Assembly (NCBI GenBank): GCA_010015745.1
Contig: ML978171.1
Coordinates: 310,001 to 374,000 of the forward strand
DNA: 64,000 nucleotides
DNA from: Setomelanomma holmii
Lineage: Eukaryota; Ascomycota; Dothideomycetes; Pleosporales; Phaeosphaeriaceae
Direction of reading: 5' to 3'
The position numbers and the translations under genes were made by a program. Shown here one piece after another: positions 44,955-56,499 of this stretch. Each line of letters opens with the position of its first letter. The first letter of the stretch is position 1. Below the pieces are notes generated by a model. The model searched no databases and was not told where the DNA came from. It worked only from the letters and a program-made list of their open reading frames with translations.

Positions 44955-45809
44955 TCGAGCTGAGTTGACAGACGGCCTTTCAGACGCTTAAGGAGCATTA
45001 GAAACGCCTATACTCTCATGAGATTGTGGCAGACAGCTTGGCGCAGGATCCCTGGCTAGTCTCGACACCACTAGGGCGGTCATCAGCTCTAGTAGCACAA
45101 TGCAAGGTTCGAAACATAATCATTGGTATGGATGCTGCGAGGGATGCAACTTCACGAATTGCCGAAGCTTCAGCCCTACACAAATGCCTCGTGCATACAA
45201 ATATGATGTCATCGCCAGGGCGTGTTTCAGCACGCATTGTGGAAAACGAGCGATGCAGCAATCAACGGCATCTTTCATAAGACATCGATCAGGTGCACAC
45301 AATGCCTTGAAAGGTTGGTGGTGCGATGTGGTAAGTGTCACTATTCTTGGTGACATTTCGTATTGCAGCCCATTGCGCCGGGACCGTGGGGTGACCGAGA
45401 AGATGCCAGATAGCGACGTCGCCTGCCAAAATAATGGAGTTCAGTCCAGCAACTAGAGCAGACCCAGGCTGTGTTGAAGGTGAAAGCGTGCTGGTAACAA
45501 TGGCAACCAAGCTATAATTGGTGCATTTGTTTTGTGGTTGGCTGTTCGCAGCGGGACCCAGAAACGGTGCGGCGTGGGGTTGCCGATCCCTTACTAAACT
45601 AGAAACAGCCGCGGCCAGGGTAACTTTGGCATTCGACGCTGAGCCTCTGATCACCATCAATCACTTCCACGTCGCTCGTTAGACCTCAACTTCTTCTTCA
45701 CACCGGCCGCGCCGCAGCGCATATCGCCTTCACTCTTACCACTTTTATTACACTTCGTGGTTGCCGCATGCGCTTTGATTAGGCGTGGTTTTCACCCTTG
45801 GCATTCCTC
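44955..45809. other. Interval upstream of apyrase gene
   Basis: 855 bp; overlapping short open frames only, no recognised gene. It should contain the apyrase promoter near 45,650-45,800. Confidence 0.5.
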
Positions 45810-48031
45810 ATGGGAAAGTGTACGTAACCCCCTCTATTGCGCTGTTGCGCCTAATACGAGTGACGTAAGCTAAAGATGTCTGTCGCGCAGGGAGATATGG
45901 TGTGGTCCTGGACGCTGGATCCTCTGTAAGCAGTCCTGTCGCGAGGTATAGTCGCAATACATGACTAACTACTGTTAAGGGGACGCGCGTCCACATATAC
46001 CGCTGGCTGAACAGCAGCAAAGCGAGGGAGAAGGCCAGCAAAACACAACTACACAGTCTCCCAGTCATCGAGACTGACAAGAAGTGGACGAAGAAGATAC
46101 ATCCAGGTATCTCAACATTTGGCGAACACCCTCACGATGTCGGCCCGGAACACCTTGACAAGCTTCTTAGCCATGCGCTCAGCAAGATACCGCTCGAAGA
46201 CGTCCCGGATACACCTCTCTTCTTGCTTGCGACAGCAGGCATGCGCATTCTGCCACCTCTCCAGCGACAATCTGTGTTGAAGGAAGTTTGCGACTTTGCG
46301 CGGAGCACAACCCAATTTCAGCTACCCGACTGTGACCTTCATGTCCAGGTCATACCGGGCGAGACAGAGGGCTTGTATGGGTGGATAGCTGCGAACTACC
46401 TGCTGGGCGGCTTCGACCGGCCTACAGAACACGACCACGGCAAAGGACATAGCACATACGGATTCTTAGACATGGGAGGCGCATCTGCCCAAATTGCTTT
46501 CGCACCGAACGCTACGGAAGCTGAGAAGCACGCGAACGACTTGACGCTGTTACGACTACGGACGATCGATGGTACATCGCTGGAATACAGGGTGTTCGTT
46601 ACAACGTGGCTGGGATTTGGGGCAAATCAGGCGCGACAACGATACGTCAAGGCACTAATTCAGTCAACGAGTTCGACAGAGTTACCAGACCCTTGTCTGC
46701 CTGCTGGTCTCAAGATCGAGGTCACAAAGGACGGGAAGTTCATCGACTCGGATCCGGACGATGATGATAAAGATCCACCGTCCAAAGGCGTAGCACATCT
46801 TCTTGGGACTGGGAAATTCTCCGAATGTCTGCACCAGACGTATCCGTTGCTGGAGAAAGAGAAGGAGTGCAAAGACTCACCTTGCCTGATCAACGGACAA
46901 CATGTCCCAGCGCTCGATTTCGATGTCAATCATTTCGTTGGAGTTTCGGAGTTCTGGCACACTACACACGAAATATTCGGCATGGGACACAAGGACAAAG
47001 CTTACGACTTCAAGACTTACCAAGAGTCGGTGGACGAATTTTGCGGCCAAAACTGGAAACATATCGAAAAGGGCCTAAAGAAAGAGAAGTGGGGTAACAA
47101 GGTTGACGAGGAAAAGGCACGAGAAGTCTGTTTCAAGGCGTCGTGGATCATCAACATGCTACACGATGGTATTGGGGTGCCCCGTGTTGGCATCGAAGGG
47201 CTACCGGACAGCAAAAATGTCACCAAGGAGGTGGGCGGTCACGCAAAGGAGAAAGGCTTTCTCGACCCTTTCCAGGCTGTCAACAAGATCAACGACATCG
47301 AGGTGAGCTGGACACTCGGGAAAATGGTTCTCTATGCCTCAAGTGAGGTTCCACTACCCGCCGAAAACGCGTTAGCTGTAGGATTTGGCTCCAACGAACC
47401 TGGCATACCCAATGACTTCCAGTACCCGGGCGGCACCATACATCCCTACGAGTCCGACGATGACTGGCATCGTCTCTTCGTTGAACATCCACAAAAGATA
47501 CCTGCCCTGTTTATCATGATTTTCATCATGTTTTTCATTGTGGGACTCGTTATCGGCAAGGAGAGAAGGGCGAGGGTGCGCATGTTCGTCATGAAGCCAC
47601 TCATAGGCAAACAAGGCAAAGATCCGCTACACCGTCGCAAGGAACGCAGCTTTGTGGACAAGCTTTTCAGACGTGGTGGCAACCAAGCCTACGAACGCGT
47701 CGACCTCGAAAACCCAGACGCTGGCAACGACTTCGAACTTGAAGAGACATACCTAGATTCGAGCGACAATGAACACTCGGATTCATCCACTGGCTCACGG
47801 TTCGGCAAGACATCCGGCTGGGCGACGCCGCAGATTAAGAAAGATAGTCCAGGCTATTTCGATGGCGCTGCGAGTGGGGGCGTTCTCGCACAAGGCGGTG
47901 CGCTAGGTCTTGGTCCAAATAGCGCTTTCGACCGAGGAGGTTTGCTGTCGAGGACCGATAGCAGGGAACGGATCCGAAGTCGCGCGAGTAGTCCCAAGAG
48001 GAGGGAAGGGCGATCTACGCTTGACGAATGA
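45810..48031 (+). CDS. YND1: Golgi apyrase (GDA1/CD39 nucleotidase, Ynd1-like)
   Basis: Three exons: a 10-nt coding exon 45810-45819 (ATG GGA AAG T), 45891-45925 and 45980-48031, giving 698 residues through introns of 71 and 54 bp. The N-terminus MGKWRYGVVLDAGSSGTRVH contains apyrase conserved region 1. Region 2 is FLLATAGMRIL, region 3 is YGWIAANYLLGG and region 4 is FLDMGGASAQIAF. One transmembrane helix (ALFIMIFIMFFIVGLVIG) near residue 505 leaves a cytosolic tail of about 170 residues. Yeast Ynd1 hydrolyses nucleoside di- and triphosphates in the Golgi lumen, recycling GDP and UDP from glycosylation. The family carries no cleaved signal peptide and anchors by the C-terminal helix, as here. 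Confidence 0.94.
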
Positions 48032-48997
48032 GCTACGACTTTGCATTTTGGCGCACCGATAGACTTATGTACAGGCATTGGGACGCGGGTTAGGCGTTTC
48101 ACTCGATACGTAGGCGCATCCCAAAAAGGCTGCTTGGAGGCTGCTTTGGTTTGGTGTTCTTGTGTTGGACCGGAAAGGTGCACTTTTTTCATAATTCTTG
48201 CTGACGAAGATGTCTATATACCAGCATTTGCGCATCAATTGCATTACATACCACCTCAACATCACGCTCCTACACCATGGGAAATTCAGTTACATTAACC
48301 TTCGAGAACCGTCGATGTTACAATATGAATGAGGCTCGTCCTCAAAACCAGTCTCTCGAAAAGGCATTCAACTCCAACACCTGCCTATCTCACCACAGCC
48401 CACTTCTACCTCGAGACATTCATGATGTCTACTTACCGTCATAACTTCGCTCAATCAAGTTCTGGACCTGTGGCTAGATCTGCCACCACGTTAGCGCCAC
48501 GCGGGATGCCATCTGTCCAGTTACACAGTTCTCTGCATTCCCCGGAAGTCGAAGCCGATCCCCCACAAAAGCTTATTCGCATGCCTACGAGATGGCCATG
48601 CGGTCTTGTATCTTATTTACATATACAACAACGACCATGTTTTGGTAAAATTGGGATGTGCAGGATGTGTTGCTAAGCTGTGATCGCCGTGAAGGTACAT
48701 GCCATGTACTAGATGGTTGAAGGCTGAATCAAAATGCCCATATCATGTACGGTTGAGTTCGTTCCTGCATGCAATCGATAAGAGGCTGCAGGAACCAGAC
48801 GCGGTGGGAGCATGGGTCTGCGGATGTTGGGCGACATCACTGAGCCAGCCAATGGTCGCAAGTCATGGTGAACGTGTGAAGGAAAACAGTCACCGTGTAT
48901 AAGATGCGTATGTCCAGTCTTACCTTCATTGAGTTCTTTGCAACCCTTGTCTCATTCGCCTCATTCATTTCTGTTTCAAACTCCTCACTTCTCAATC
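48032..48997. other. Interval between apyrase and CFEM genes
   Basis: 966 bp with no recognised gene or repeat. Confidence 0.5.
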
Positions 48998-49583
48998 ATG
49001 CGCTTCCTACTTCCAACCTTGCTCTCCTTGTCAGCCATCACCACGGCGCAATTGACATACAATGTAACACAAGCTTTCCAGCCAGGAAACTGGAAGAAGT
49101 ACCACTGCCTGTTAGATGTGTCTTATCATGAAAATGGCACACTTTGGCACTGACGTTTGCCTCACAGCGACAACGACAATCTCAGCACCTGGCTCCCATC
49201 ATGCCTTCACGAGTGTCAAGCCAACGCCAATGCCAAAGATGGCTGCGTACCAGATGATTTTACATGTCACTGTATCAACTATACTGTTTACTCGGATGTA
49301 CGTCGCTGTCCACCCCTTCACGTTCCCTTCCCTCACTCAATCTCCCAAAAGTCATCTCCCTGACGCATGCTAGCTCATCGAACCATGCGCCTTCCCACCA
49401 GCCCTGAACGGCACCGGAACCTGCACGCTAGCCGAGCTTGGTGCTGCGCGACCAGTCATTAATGATATGTGCAACTTCTTCAATGCGACGCTGTATGCGG
49501 ATTATAGGAGGTGTCCTCAGGAGTTAAGCAAGAGGAAGACGTTTGAGATTGTGAGGAGTGAGGAGGTGATTGTTAGTTGGTAG
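48998..49583 (+). CDS. Small secreted CFEM-domain protein
   Basis: The signal peptide is MRFLLPTLLSLSAITTAQ. The CFEM part is on exons 49168-49297 and 49374-49583: LSTWLPSCLHECQANANAKD, then GCVPDDFTCHCIN, LIEPCAFPPAL, GTCTLAEL and INDMCNFFN, giving the eight-Cys pattern (Cys in SC, EC, GC, TC, HC, PC, TC, MC). The second intron (49298-49373, GTACGT...CTAG) is clear. The first intron ends at 49167 (CACTGAC branch, CTCACAG acceptor), but its donor is ambiguous: 49099 (GTACCA, 69 bp) or 49120 (GTCTTA, 48 bp) both keep frame. The mature protein is about 150 residues, with no GPI signal seen. CFEM proteins bind heme (Candida Csa2/Rbt5) or act at the host or surface interface. The domain call is strong; exact length is uncertain by a few residues. 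Confidence 0.82.
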
Positions 49584-50120
49584 AGGGTTCTGTGCTGACG
49601 AAGGGTTTGGCGATGAATGAACGGGAAAGGATTGGAGTAGTTGGGCACGATAATGGACTAAAGTGTTGGGATTGTCATGGAGAAATAATGAGCTGCCTTG
49701 GAAGAATGCTTCTGTGCAAATCATTATCCGTGTGCGCCCCCCGAGGTTTGTCGTGAGAATCAGCCCTATATTATTTCGCAGATTCTAGATGTTTTTCGAG
49801 TGTTGTTCGGCAAGACGAATGAACATCAGTAGCGTGGCGCTAAGGACGCGTCGTGTCTCTTGACGCGCTCTCATGGCAGTCCCCTCAGAATGCGAGCCTG
49901 AGCAACATTTGAAAAAGTAGTGACGATCTCATCTTCTTTGAGCATCACTGAGCAACCTCCAAGGCTAAGATGCGTATTCGACATGCAAGGCTCCGCGCGC
50001 TGGTGGGGGCCATTGACGCGGGGTAGAGCTTCCTTCTTGCAGGAGCCCCTTCGATAGCCTCTGTGGGTGGTACTCTTGCAACATCTGTGAAGCACCAGAT
50101 TTTAACGGCATTCATCTTGA
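49584..50120. other. Interval upstream of the intact HET gene
   Basis: 537 bp, no supported gene. Confidence 0.5.
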
Positions 50121-52395
50121 ATGGCTACCTCGATCGCATCCGCGTTGACGGGCTCAGAGCTGTGCGACGTATGTAGCGCGATCGACTTCCCAGCTTATTT
50201 CTACCCTCCTGCGGCTGATGAGGTCGCGACCAGAGACGGCGTCAACAATGCATTGTATAAAGAGAGGGAGCTAGGAACAGGTGCTGAGATTCGTCTCAAG
50301 TCCGTTCGATGCGCATTTTGCGACCTCGTTCACAAAGCACCCGTCACGATTAGCGATGAGGCTGTTATCAGCATGAGCAGCACCCTCTGCGGCAGGAACT
50401 CAGACGCAGCAGATGGTGACTCAACTCCCGCAACATATTACATTCGAGTTGTCTCAAATCTACGAGGCGTAGTGGCCAATGGCTATATTCAGCTTCTTGC
50501 GGAGGATGCGCATCTCTTGGGTCACCCACAGGAATTCCTTGCACGGGTGCCACGTACAGATGGCTTCAACATGTCGCAAGCTGTCACTTGGCTCGAAATT
50601 TGTCGAAGGAAACATGGGAGAGCATGTGACTCACTTGAGGGTGATCCTAGTCAGGGTTCGCCACTGCTGCAGCCGGTTCACCTGTTGGCGATAAATTTGG
50701 CCGACATGTCTATATGCCAGATGCCACCAGGGTCGGAGTATGTGGCTCTAAGTTATTGTTGGCCAGCAAAAGCATATTTGACTCTCGTTCAGGAAAATCG
50801 TGAAGAGCTGTCTGGCTACAATGCGCTGGTTTACAACATGGAGAAACTCCCAGGCACTGTTCAAGACGCCATCTACTGCGCGAAGGAGCTTCCCTTCCGT
50901 TACCTTTGGATCGACGCCTTGTGTATCATCCAAGACGACAATGACCATAAGAACAAGCAGCTGCGACAGATGGACAGAGTGTACAACTGCGCTGCACTCA
51001 CATTGGTATGCGCCTATCCCGTTGCTCGTGGCGCCACAGACCCTTGTGACGGATTGCCTGGGTACAGAAAGCACAACGTAGCCAGAAAAAGAAGCGTTCG
51101 CATGATCAAAGGTCTCCGCATGATGGTACCAGCCCCTTGCGTTGATAGTTGCTTGGAGCTTTCACGCTGGTACACTCGGTGTTGGGTAAGCCCCCCTTTC
51201 TCCGACAGAAAATGAGGGCGAATGCCAATCGCTCACGTTGTCTGCCTAGACGTTCCAAGAACACCAGCTCTCTTGTCGTCTGTTATATTTCACGCCTATT
51301 CAGGTATACTTCCAGTGCTCATGCAGTACATTCTGTGAGGACACTGTATGCGAAACTGTTTACGATACAGCATACATCTCACCAGGTAATACCATCTGGA
51401 GTTCGAAGTCGCGGCACCTCACTACTCATGAGGCTGCGAATTGGGGAGGATGGGAGCTAAACAGGAAGCCCTTGAGAAGCTTGTCCCGGATGTGGGATAG
51501 TTTCGATGCAGCGTTGTCCTTGTACACACGTCGCGACGTATCTTATCCATCAGATATGCTGAAGGCCTTCGAGGGTGTAAAAGCTGTCCTCTCCGACGCG
51601 ATGCAGACGGACTTTTGGCAAGGTATGCCAGAGAAGATCCTGGCGCAGGCACTATGCTGGCAATTGAGGGGTGGATTCTATCGACGAAGAAATCGGTTAG
51701 CCGGACAACCACCATCGAAGCCCCTCTTCCCAAGTTGGAGCTGGGCCGGCTGGGAATCCCAAATCAATCTGACAGATTATCTTAACATAAAGTTTTTCAG
51801 GACCGATGCAGAGTGGTATATTGTCAATGCCAGATCTATAGCAACACGTTTGGACATCTACCCGCAATGGGTCAGCATGCGGAGCCATCAACCAAGTGCG
51901 TCTATCCTCAAGCCGTTCTTGCCCAATATCGTGCCACGAGAGAGTGTTGATCCCACCACAGAGGAGTGGCGGGATGCGCGAACACTAGCGAGCTGGACCA
52001 CACGAGCATTCATGGTCCTTGATGGGAGCTACCACCAGCTGAACAGCAGACACGAACAACTGTGGCCGCAAAGCACCAACTTCGCGATCAAAGACAGTCG
52101 AGGCGTGACTGCGGGCTGCATATTGCTGCCGAAAGACTTTTTCGACGCCTTTGGTGTGCAGTGGCTCAGATGTGAGTTCATCCTCATATCGAGAAGCCTT
52201 GCGACCCAAAGCAAAATGTCCTACTTCGATGAAAGCGTGTACGAGGTCAAAGATTGGTGTCATCTTAATGTCATGATGATATCGCGGCCCTCCCATCTTG
52301 ACGCGTATGAGGCAATTCGCGTCGGCGTCGGCGTGGTTCATGAAGATGCGTGGGTCGCGGCAAAGCCGGAAACCGATTTCGTGAAGCTCATCTGA
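50121..52395 (+). CDS. HET-domain (heterokaryon incompatibility) protein, intact
   Basis: Two exons (50121-51185, 51250-52395) and a 64-bp intron give 736 residues with no internal stop. The N-terminal 200 residues are a Cys-containing region (ELCDVCSAIDFPAYF, RCAFCDLVH) common ahead of HET domains. The HET domain starts EYVALSYCWPAKAYLTLVQE and contains FRYLWIDALCIIQDDNDHKN and YNCAALTLVCAYPV. The intron falls in TRCW|TFQEHQLSCRLLYF, the usual HET motif 3. The classical SYxWG is SYCWP here. The C-terminal half has PLFPSWSWAGWES and a long region typical of the family but of unknown fold. HET proteins control vegetative incompatibility and can act like innate immune sensors. It lies 7.7 kb from the degenerate HET gene. 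Confidence 0.92.
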
Positions 52396-53091
52396 CCGAG
52401 TTTGTCAACGTCGCCAAAGTCTTTCGTCCAGGCCTACCTTCTCGCATAAGCCACGAGATGTTGCCGAGAGATCGTCTTGCCATGATAGACTAGGCGAACA
52501 GGGATATACCAACTCTGGCATTGTTGCGCAGATTTGTTGGACATGACGTGCAGCTGTTTCGCGAGCTGCACGCACCCTTCGAGCGCGAACTCAACGCAAG
52601 AACGTTCAGCAATGTCAAACAACTACAACGCTATGCTCTCGCAAATGATAGAGCCTGCTCATGGGCCCTTCGGATGCGGTCGGCCGAGATTCAGGGATGA
52701 AATGTGCGAAACAACCATAGGGCTCAGGGCCGATACTTGCACGCAGAGAAACAAACTCGGCACTCGGACTCGAACGCCCACGGCTCACCCCAGATATTGC
52801 GCCGCATCCGTCCGCAGACGTGTGGGAAAGAGATGCGTGGAAGCTTGAATCAGGCAAACGACGTCGTCCTATTGGCTGTGTTGGGCAAGGACAATGCTGC
52901 TTCGCGGTTAAATGTGAACGTCTTAGTCGAAACACCGACGAAAGTCCCTGCAGCGGCATTTCCTATTATGACGACCACCAGTAGAGGATGTATAAGTTGG
53001 GCGATATGCCCAGCTCTGCCACACACCCACCACATTCCTTCCTTCAGTCGTGCTGCTTTCCTAGCTATACAAGCCGTCCTCTCGTTTCAAC
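52396..53091. other. Interval between HET and chitinase genes
   Basis: 696 bp, no recognised gene. Confidence 0.5.
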
Positions 53092-54624
53092 ATGCGTTTC
53101 TCAAACGTCGCCACACTCTTTTCACTCGCTGCCTTTGCTCAAGCTGCTTCTGCTTCGCACGCGCATGAAGATGCTCACACGAGGAGTGTCAGCAGCTGGG
53201 ACAACTCCAAATACCAGTCTGTTATCTTCTATGTCAACTGGGTATGTTGTCTGCACGATCCACAATTACACACCAGTAACGAATCTAGGCTATATACGGT
53301 CACCAGCACTTTGTCACCGACCTCCCAGCCGACAAGCTCACCAAGATCAACTACGCCTTCGCGAACGTGAACAATGTCACCGGCGAAGTCTTCTTGACGG
53401 ATGAGTGGGCGGATTTGCAGTTCCCGTACCCTGGCGATGTTGGGACAAATGCCACCCAGTTGCTCGGCAACTTCAATCAGCTATACAAGCTAAAGCAGAA
53501 GAACCGCAACCTGAAGGTCATTCATTCTCTCCGTTGGTGGTTGGAGCTATCGAGCCAACTTCAAGCCTGCTCTTGCTACCGAAGCAGGACAACAGTTGTT
53601 TTGCGAGAGCTCTTTGACTCTTCTCGCCGATCTTGGCCTGGACGGCTTTGACATCGATTGGGAGTATCCGGAGGACGCAACCGATGCGGCCAACTTCGTC
53701 GACACAGTCCAGCAATGCCGCAAGGTAAGAGACTCATTGCAGTAGTATGGAGGACGACACTGACTACATCCTAGATGTACGATGAGTACGCTGCCAAATA
53801 TGCCCAAGGCTATCACTTCGACCTCAGTATCTCCGCTCCTGCCGGGCCGCAACGCTACACCGTTCTACCCGTCAAGGAGATGGATCCCTACGTCGACAAC
53901 TGGAATCTGATGGCTTTCGATTATCAAGGCCCGAGCTTCTCCAACTTCACCGGTCACTTGAGCAATGTGTATGCTAGCAAGAAGAATTCACGAGCCACCA
54001 ACGGTTGGAACTCCGACATAAAGGAATTTACCCCGTTCAACACCAAACAGGCTATCGATTACTACAAGGCCAATATAGCTTCGCCCTCCAAAATCCAGCT
54101 TGGCATGCCGATGTACGGACGTTCGTTCGCCAACGTTGTCGATCTCAGCAAAGGAGGCCGTGGTCTTGGGCAGGTGTTCAATGGCTCCGGTGACGGGACT
54201 CTCGAGCCCGGTACGCTCGACTACAAAGTCCTCCCACTAAATGGCAGCAAGATATACACAGACACGGAGACGTTGGCTAGCTGGAGCTGGGACCCCGTGA
54301 AGAAGGAACTTGTCGCTTTCGATATTCCCGATGTGGCTATTTGGAAGACCGAGTATTTGAAAAAAGGAAGGTCTCGGTGGTGCTTGGTGGTGGGATTCGT
54401 CAACTGATCGCCCGATCGATAGTGGCAAGAGCTTGGTGGCGACCGTGAGGTTTCTGAATGCTCGATAATAGTGGTGCTTTGCTGACTAGTAGGTGTAGGT
54501 CGTCAAGCAACTTGGTGGTCCCGGCAACTTCAGACAGAGCCAGAATAACCTCTACTATCCTCAGTCGAAGTACTACAACATCCGTGGCGCCGCGGCCAAC
54601 TCGACAACCACCCTGCGGCGTTGA
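53092..54624 (+). pseudogene. GH18 chitinase, reading frame broken twice
   Basis: Exons 53092-53241, 53289-53724, 53775-54444 and 54499-54624 are delimited by good introns (47, 50 and 54 bp). The signal peptide is MRFSNVATLFSLAAFAQAAS; SVIFYVNWAIYGHQHF opens the barrel, and the catalytic DGFDIDWEYPED (DxxDxDxE) is intact, as are SISAPAGPQRY, NLMAFDYQGP and LGMPMYGRSF. Two frame breaks are seen. A tandem copy of ATTC at 53520-53527 shifts the frame just before the conserved GGWS strand. One extra base in the A/G run at 54361-54370 shifts it again before GGAWWWDSS. After each break the expected GH18 sequence continues in another frame. The last exon ends NIRGAAANSTTTLRR. The protein would be truncated after about 127 residues. 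It may be a recent pseudogene; a sequencing error could explain the A-run more easily than the 4-bp repeat. Confidence 0.85.
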
Positions 54625-55067
54625 GACTTGATAGTTGTTAGGTGGCGTAGTTATCAGATGGGTGAATTGCTTTCGCTGGGTGGGATAAACATGCTTGCGG
54701 TTTATGGTTGGAGATGCCTGATCAATATTCCCTCGTAGGTAAGTCCAGCAAGAGAGTAAAACAACTCATTGCTGTGGACAAAGAACCTTCTGCCCGAAAC
54801 TTGTGAATGGCTAGCCCGGTATCAATGCTGCAATGACTTTCGTTGCCTCCAGTTGTCGCGGCCGTTTAGTGTTGAAGATCATAGACATGCGCGATGTTAG
54901 CAAGCGGCAATTCGCCTCTGCAAAAGTCATCCCGGAGCCTGAAATAGGCCGACAGTCGATTTCCAACCGAAAAGGAATATAGGTCGCATACGCTGGGTAC
55001 ATTGAAAGTGCGTCCGGCAATTACGTTGTAATGGGGCCCATCAGCAAAGCAGAAGTTATGGCGGATG
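54625..55067. other. Convergent interval, chitinase / membrane protein
   Basis: 443 bp, 3' flanks of two convergent genes; nothing else seen. Confidence 0.5.
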
Positions 55068-56499
55068 TCAAAGACTCTGATTCGCATGCGCGGAGTTGAC
55101 TTGAATGTCAACTCTCTTCGTGATGCCCGATGTCCGCCCCGAAGGACGAATCGTGTTCTCATCCTTGTCGTCCACGCTGCTGTACGAGGAGACATCGCGA
55201 GTACTCGAGGAGGAGATGATATGCTTTCTGTCGCTGGAATGGCTGTTTTCTGACGAGGATCGACGGTCGAGGGTCGTCATCTGGAATGACTTCTTTTCTG
55301 TGGCGTCTCTACCGTCGCTAATCTTCCGCGCTGGATTGTAAATATGAGGAGGGGACATATAGTCATCGTCGATCGTGTCGTCCAGTCTGAGGTGATCTTT
55401 CTTTGCAAAATCTGATGGAGTGCGCCTAGTACTGCTGATGGTCCCACTACCTCCATAGCCATATCTTGGATCTCTACTCCGATCTGCGCTCGTACTACTG
55501 AACATGAATGAGAAGCAGCGCTTCACTGCCTGCCTTAGCACGATCAGACATGCACATATAATGCCAAGATTGGCTTCAATCAATGTCCAGATGCCCTCGC
55601 GCGATGAAATTCCAGGTCTGATCCTGTTGGTTGCGAACGCTGTTGGCGACCACGGTGACGCGAAGAATCGAGGTTATCGTAACACTGGAGAACTGTCAGC
55701 ACAATCGAAAATGTGCTCGGGCAGCTTGATGAAGGTAATAATAAAATCACGCACTTGTGCTCAGGTGTTGTGATATGATGAGACCGACTTACAATCCACC
55801 TAGCAGGAAGACAGCGTGTAGCATGATCTTTTCTTGGAGCCTGAGTTGTAGCCTCCAGACTTCGCGCATTGGCAGTGCGAGCACCATCACGACGTCTGTG
55901 GCAATAATCAACACCGCATTTGCCAAGCAGAATATCGAGCTGTCGATGCAAGTTCCGTGCACCGCCTTGATCCACGATCGCTCCAACGGCACGCATTGGA
56001 AGATAGTTGCAAAGACGGTTGCGATACCTGAAGCGAGGACGATAGCGAGCGCGAAATTTTTGGAGATAAAGACGCGCATGTACAACAGGATGGCAGACGT
56101 CTTGTTCAGGCAGACCACGATCTTGTATGAAATCTGCGCGATCCAAAAGAATGTCAGACATGTTTGTAGCTCGTTCGCGGAAAGATCGCTTTTATGCTTG
56201 CCATATCCATGTCCCACAGCGAGCTGGATGGTCACAGACAGGATAATGGAAAATGCCTCGGGCAATCAGTCTGGAGCCAGCAATGATGTGAAGTGGCGAG
56301 CTTCAGGTTCGAATGTTGTACATACCAGTGATGCTACGATCGTATAGTCATCGACCTTCATTTTCCCTGTTATGAGTCGGGTCGCAATTCTAGCCACAAC
56401 AATGAGCCCAGCGGCGAGGACCATGATCAAAAATGTCAAGTAAAGCTTCCATCCTTGACTCGCTACCCCGGCCGATGGGAGACCTATGCTCACCGTCAT
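55068..56499 (-). pseudogene. Rhodopsin-domain (PTH11-like) seven-helix membrane protein with a frameshift
   Basis: Three exons (56326-56499, 55793-56256, 55068-55684) with introns of 69 and 108 bp. The N-terminus MTVSIGLPSAGVASQGWKLY precedes helix 1. The family landmarks are KMKVDDYTIVASLAFSIIL, AVGHGYGKH, FFWIAQISYKIVVCLNKTSA and TIFQCVPLERSW. Exon 3 begins FVTITSILRVTVVANSVRNQ; then a run of three C at 55594-55596 (plus strand) adds one base. Before it the frame reads DQTWNFIARG, after it IWTLIEANLGIICACLIVL, so the family sequence crosses the break. Exon 3 is one base too long for its phases. The C-terminal tail is Ser/Asp/Arg-rich and cytosolic. This large ascomycete family (Rhodopsin domain-containing fungal proteins) contains putative G-protein-coupled receptors such as PTH11. 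Either a pseudogene or a one-base sequence error. Confidence 0.8.
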
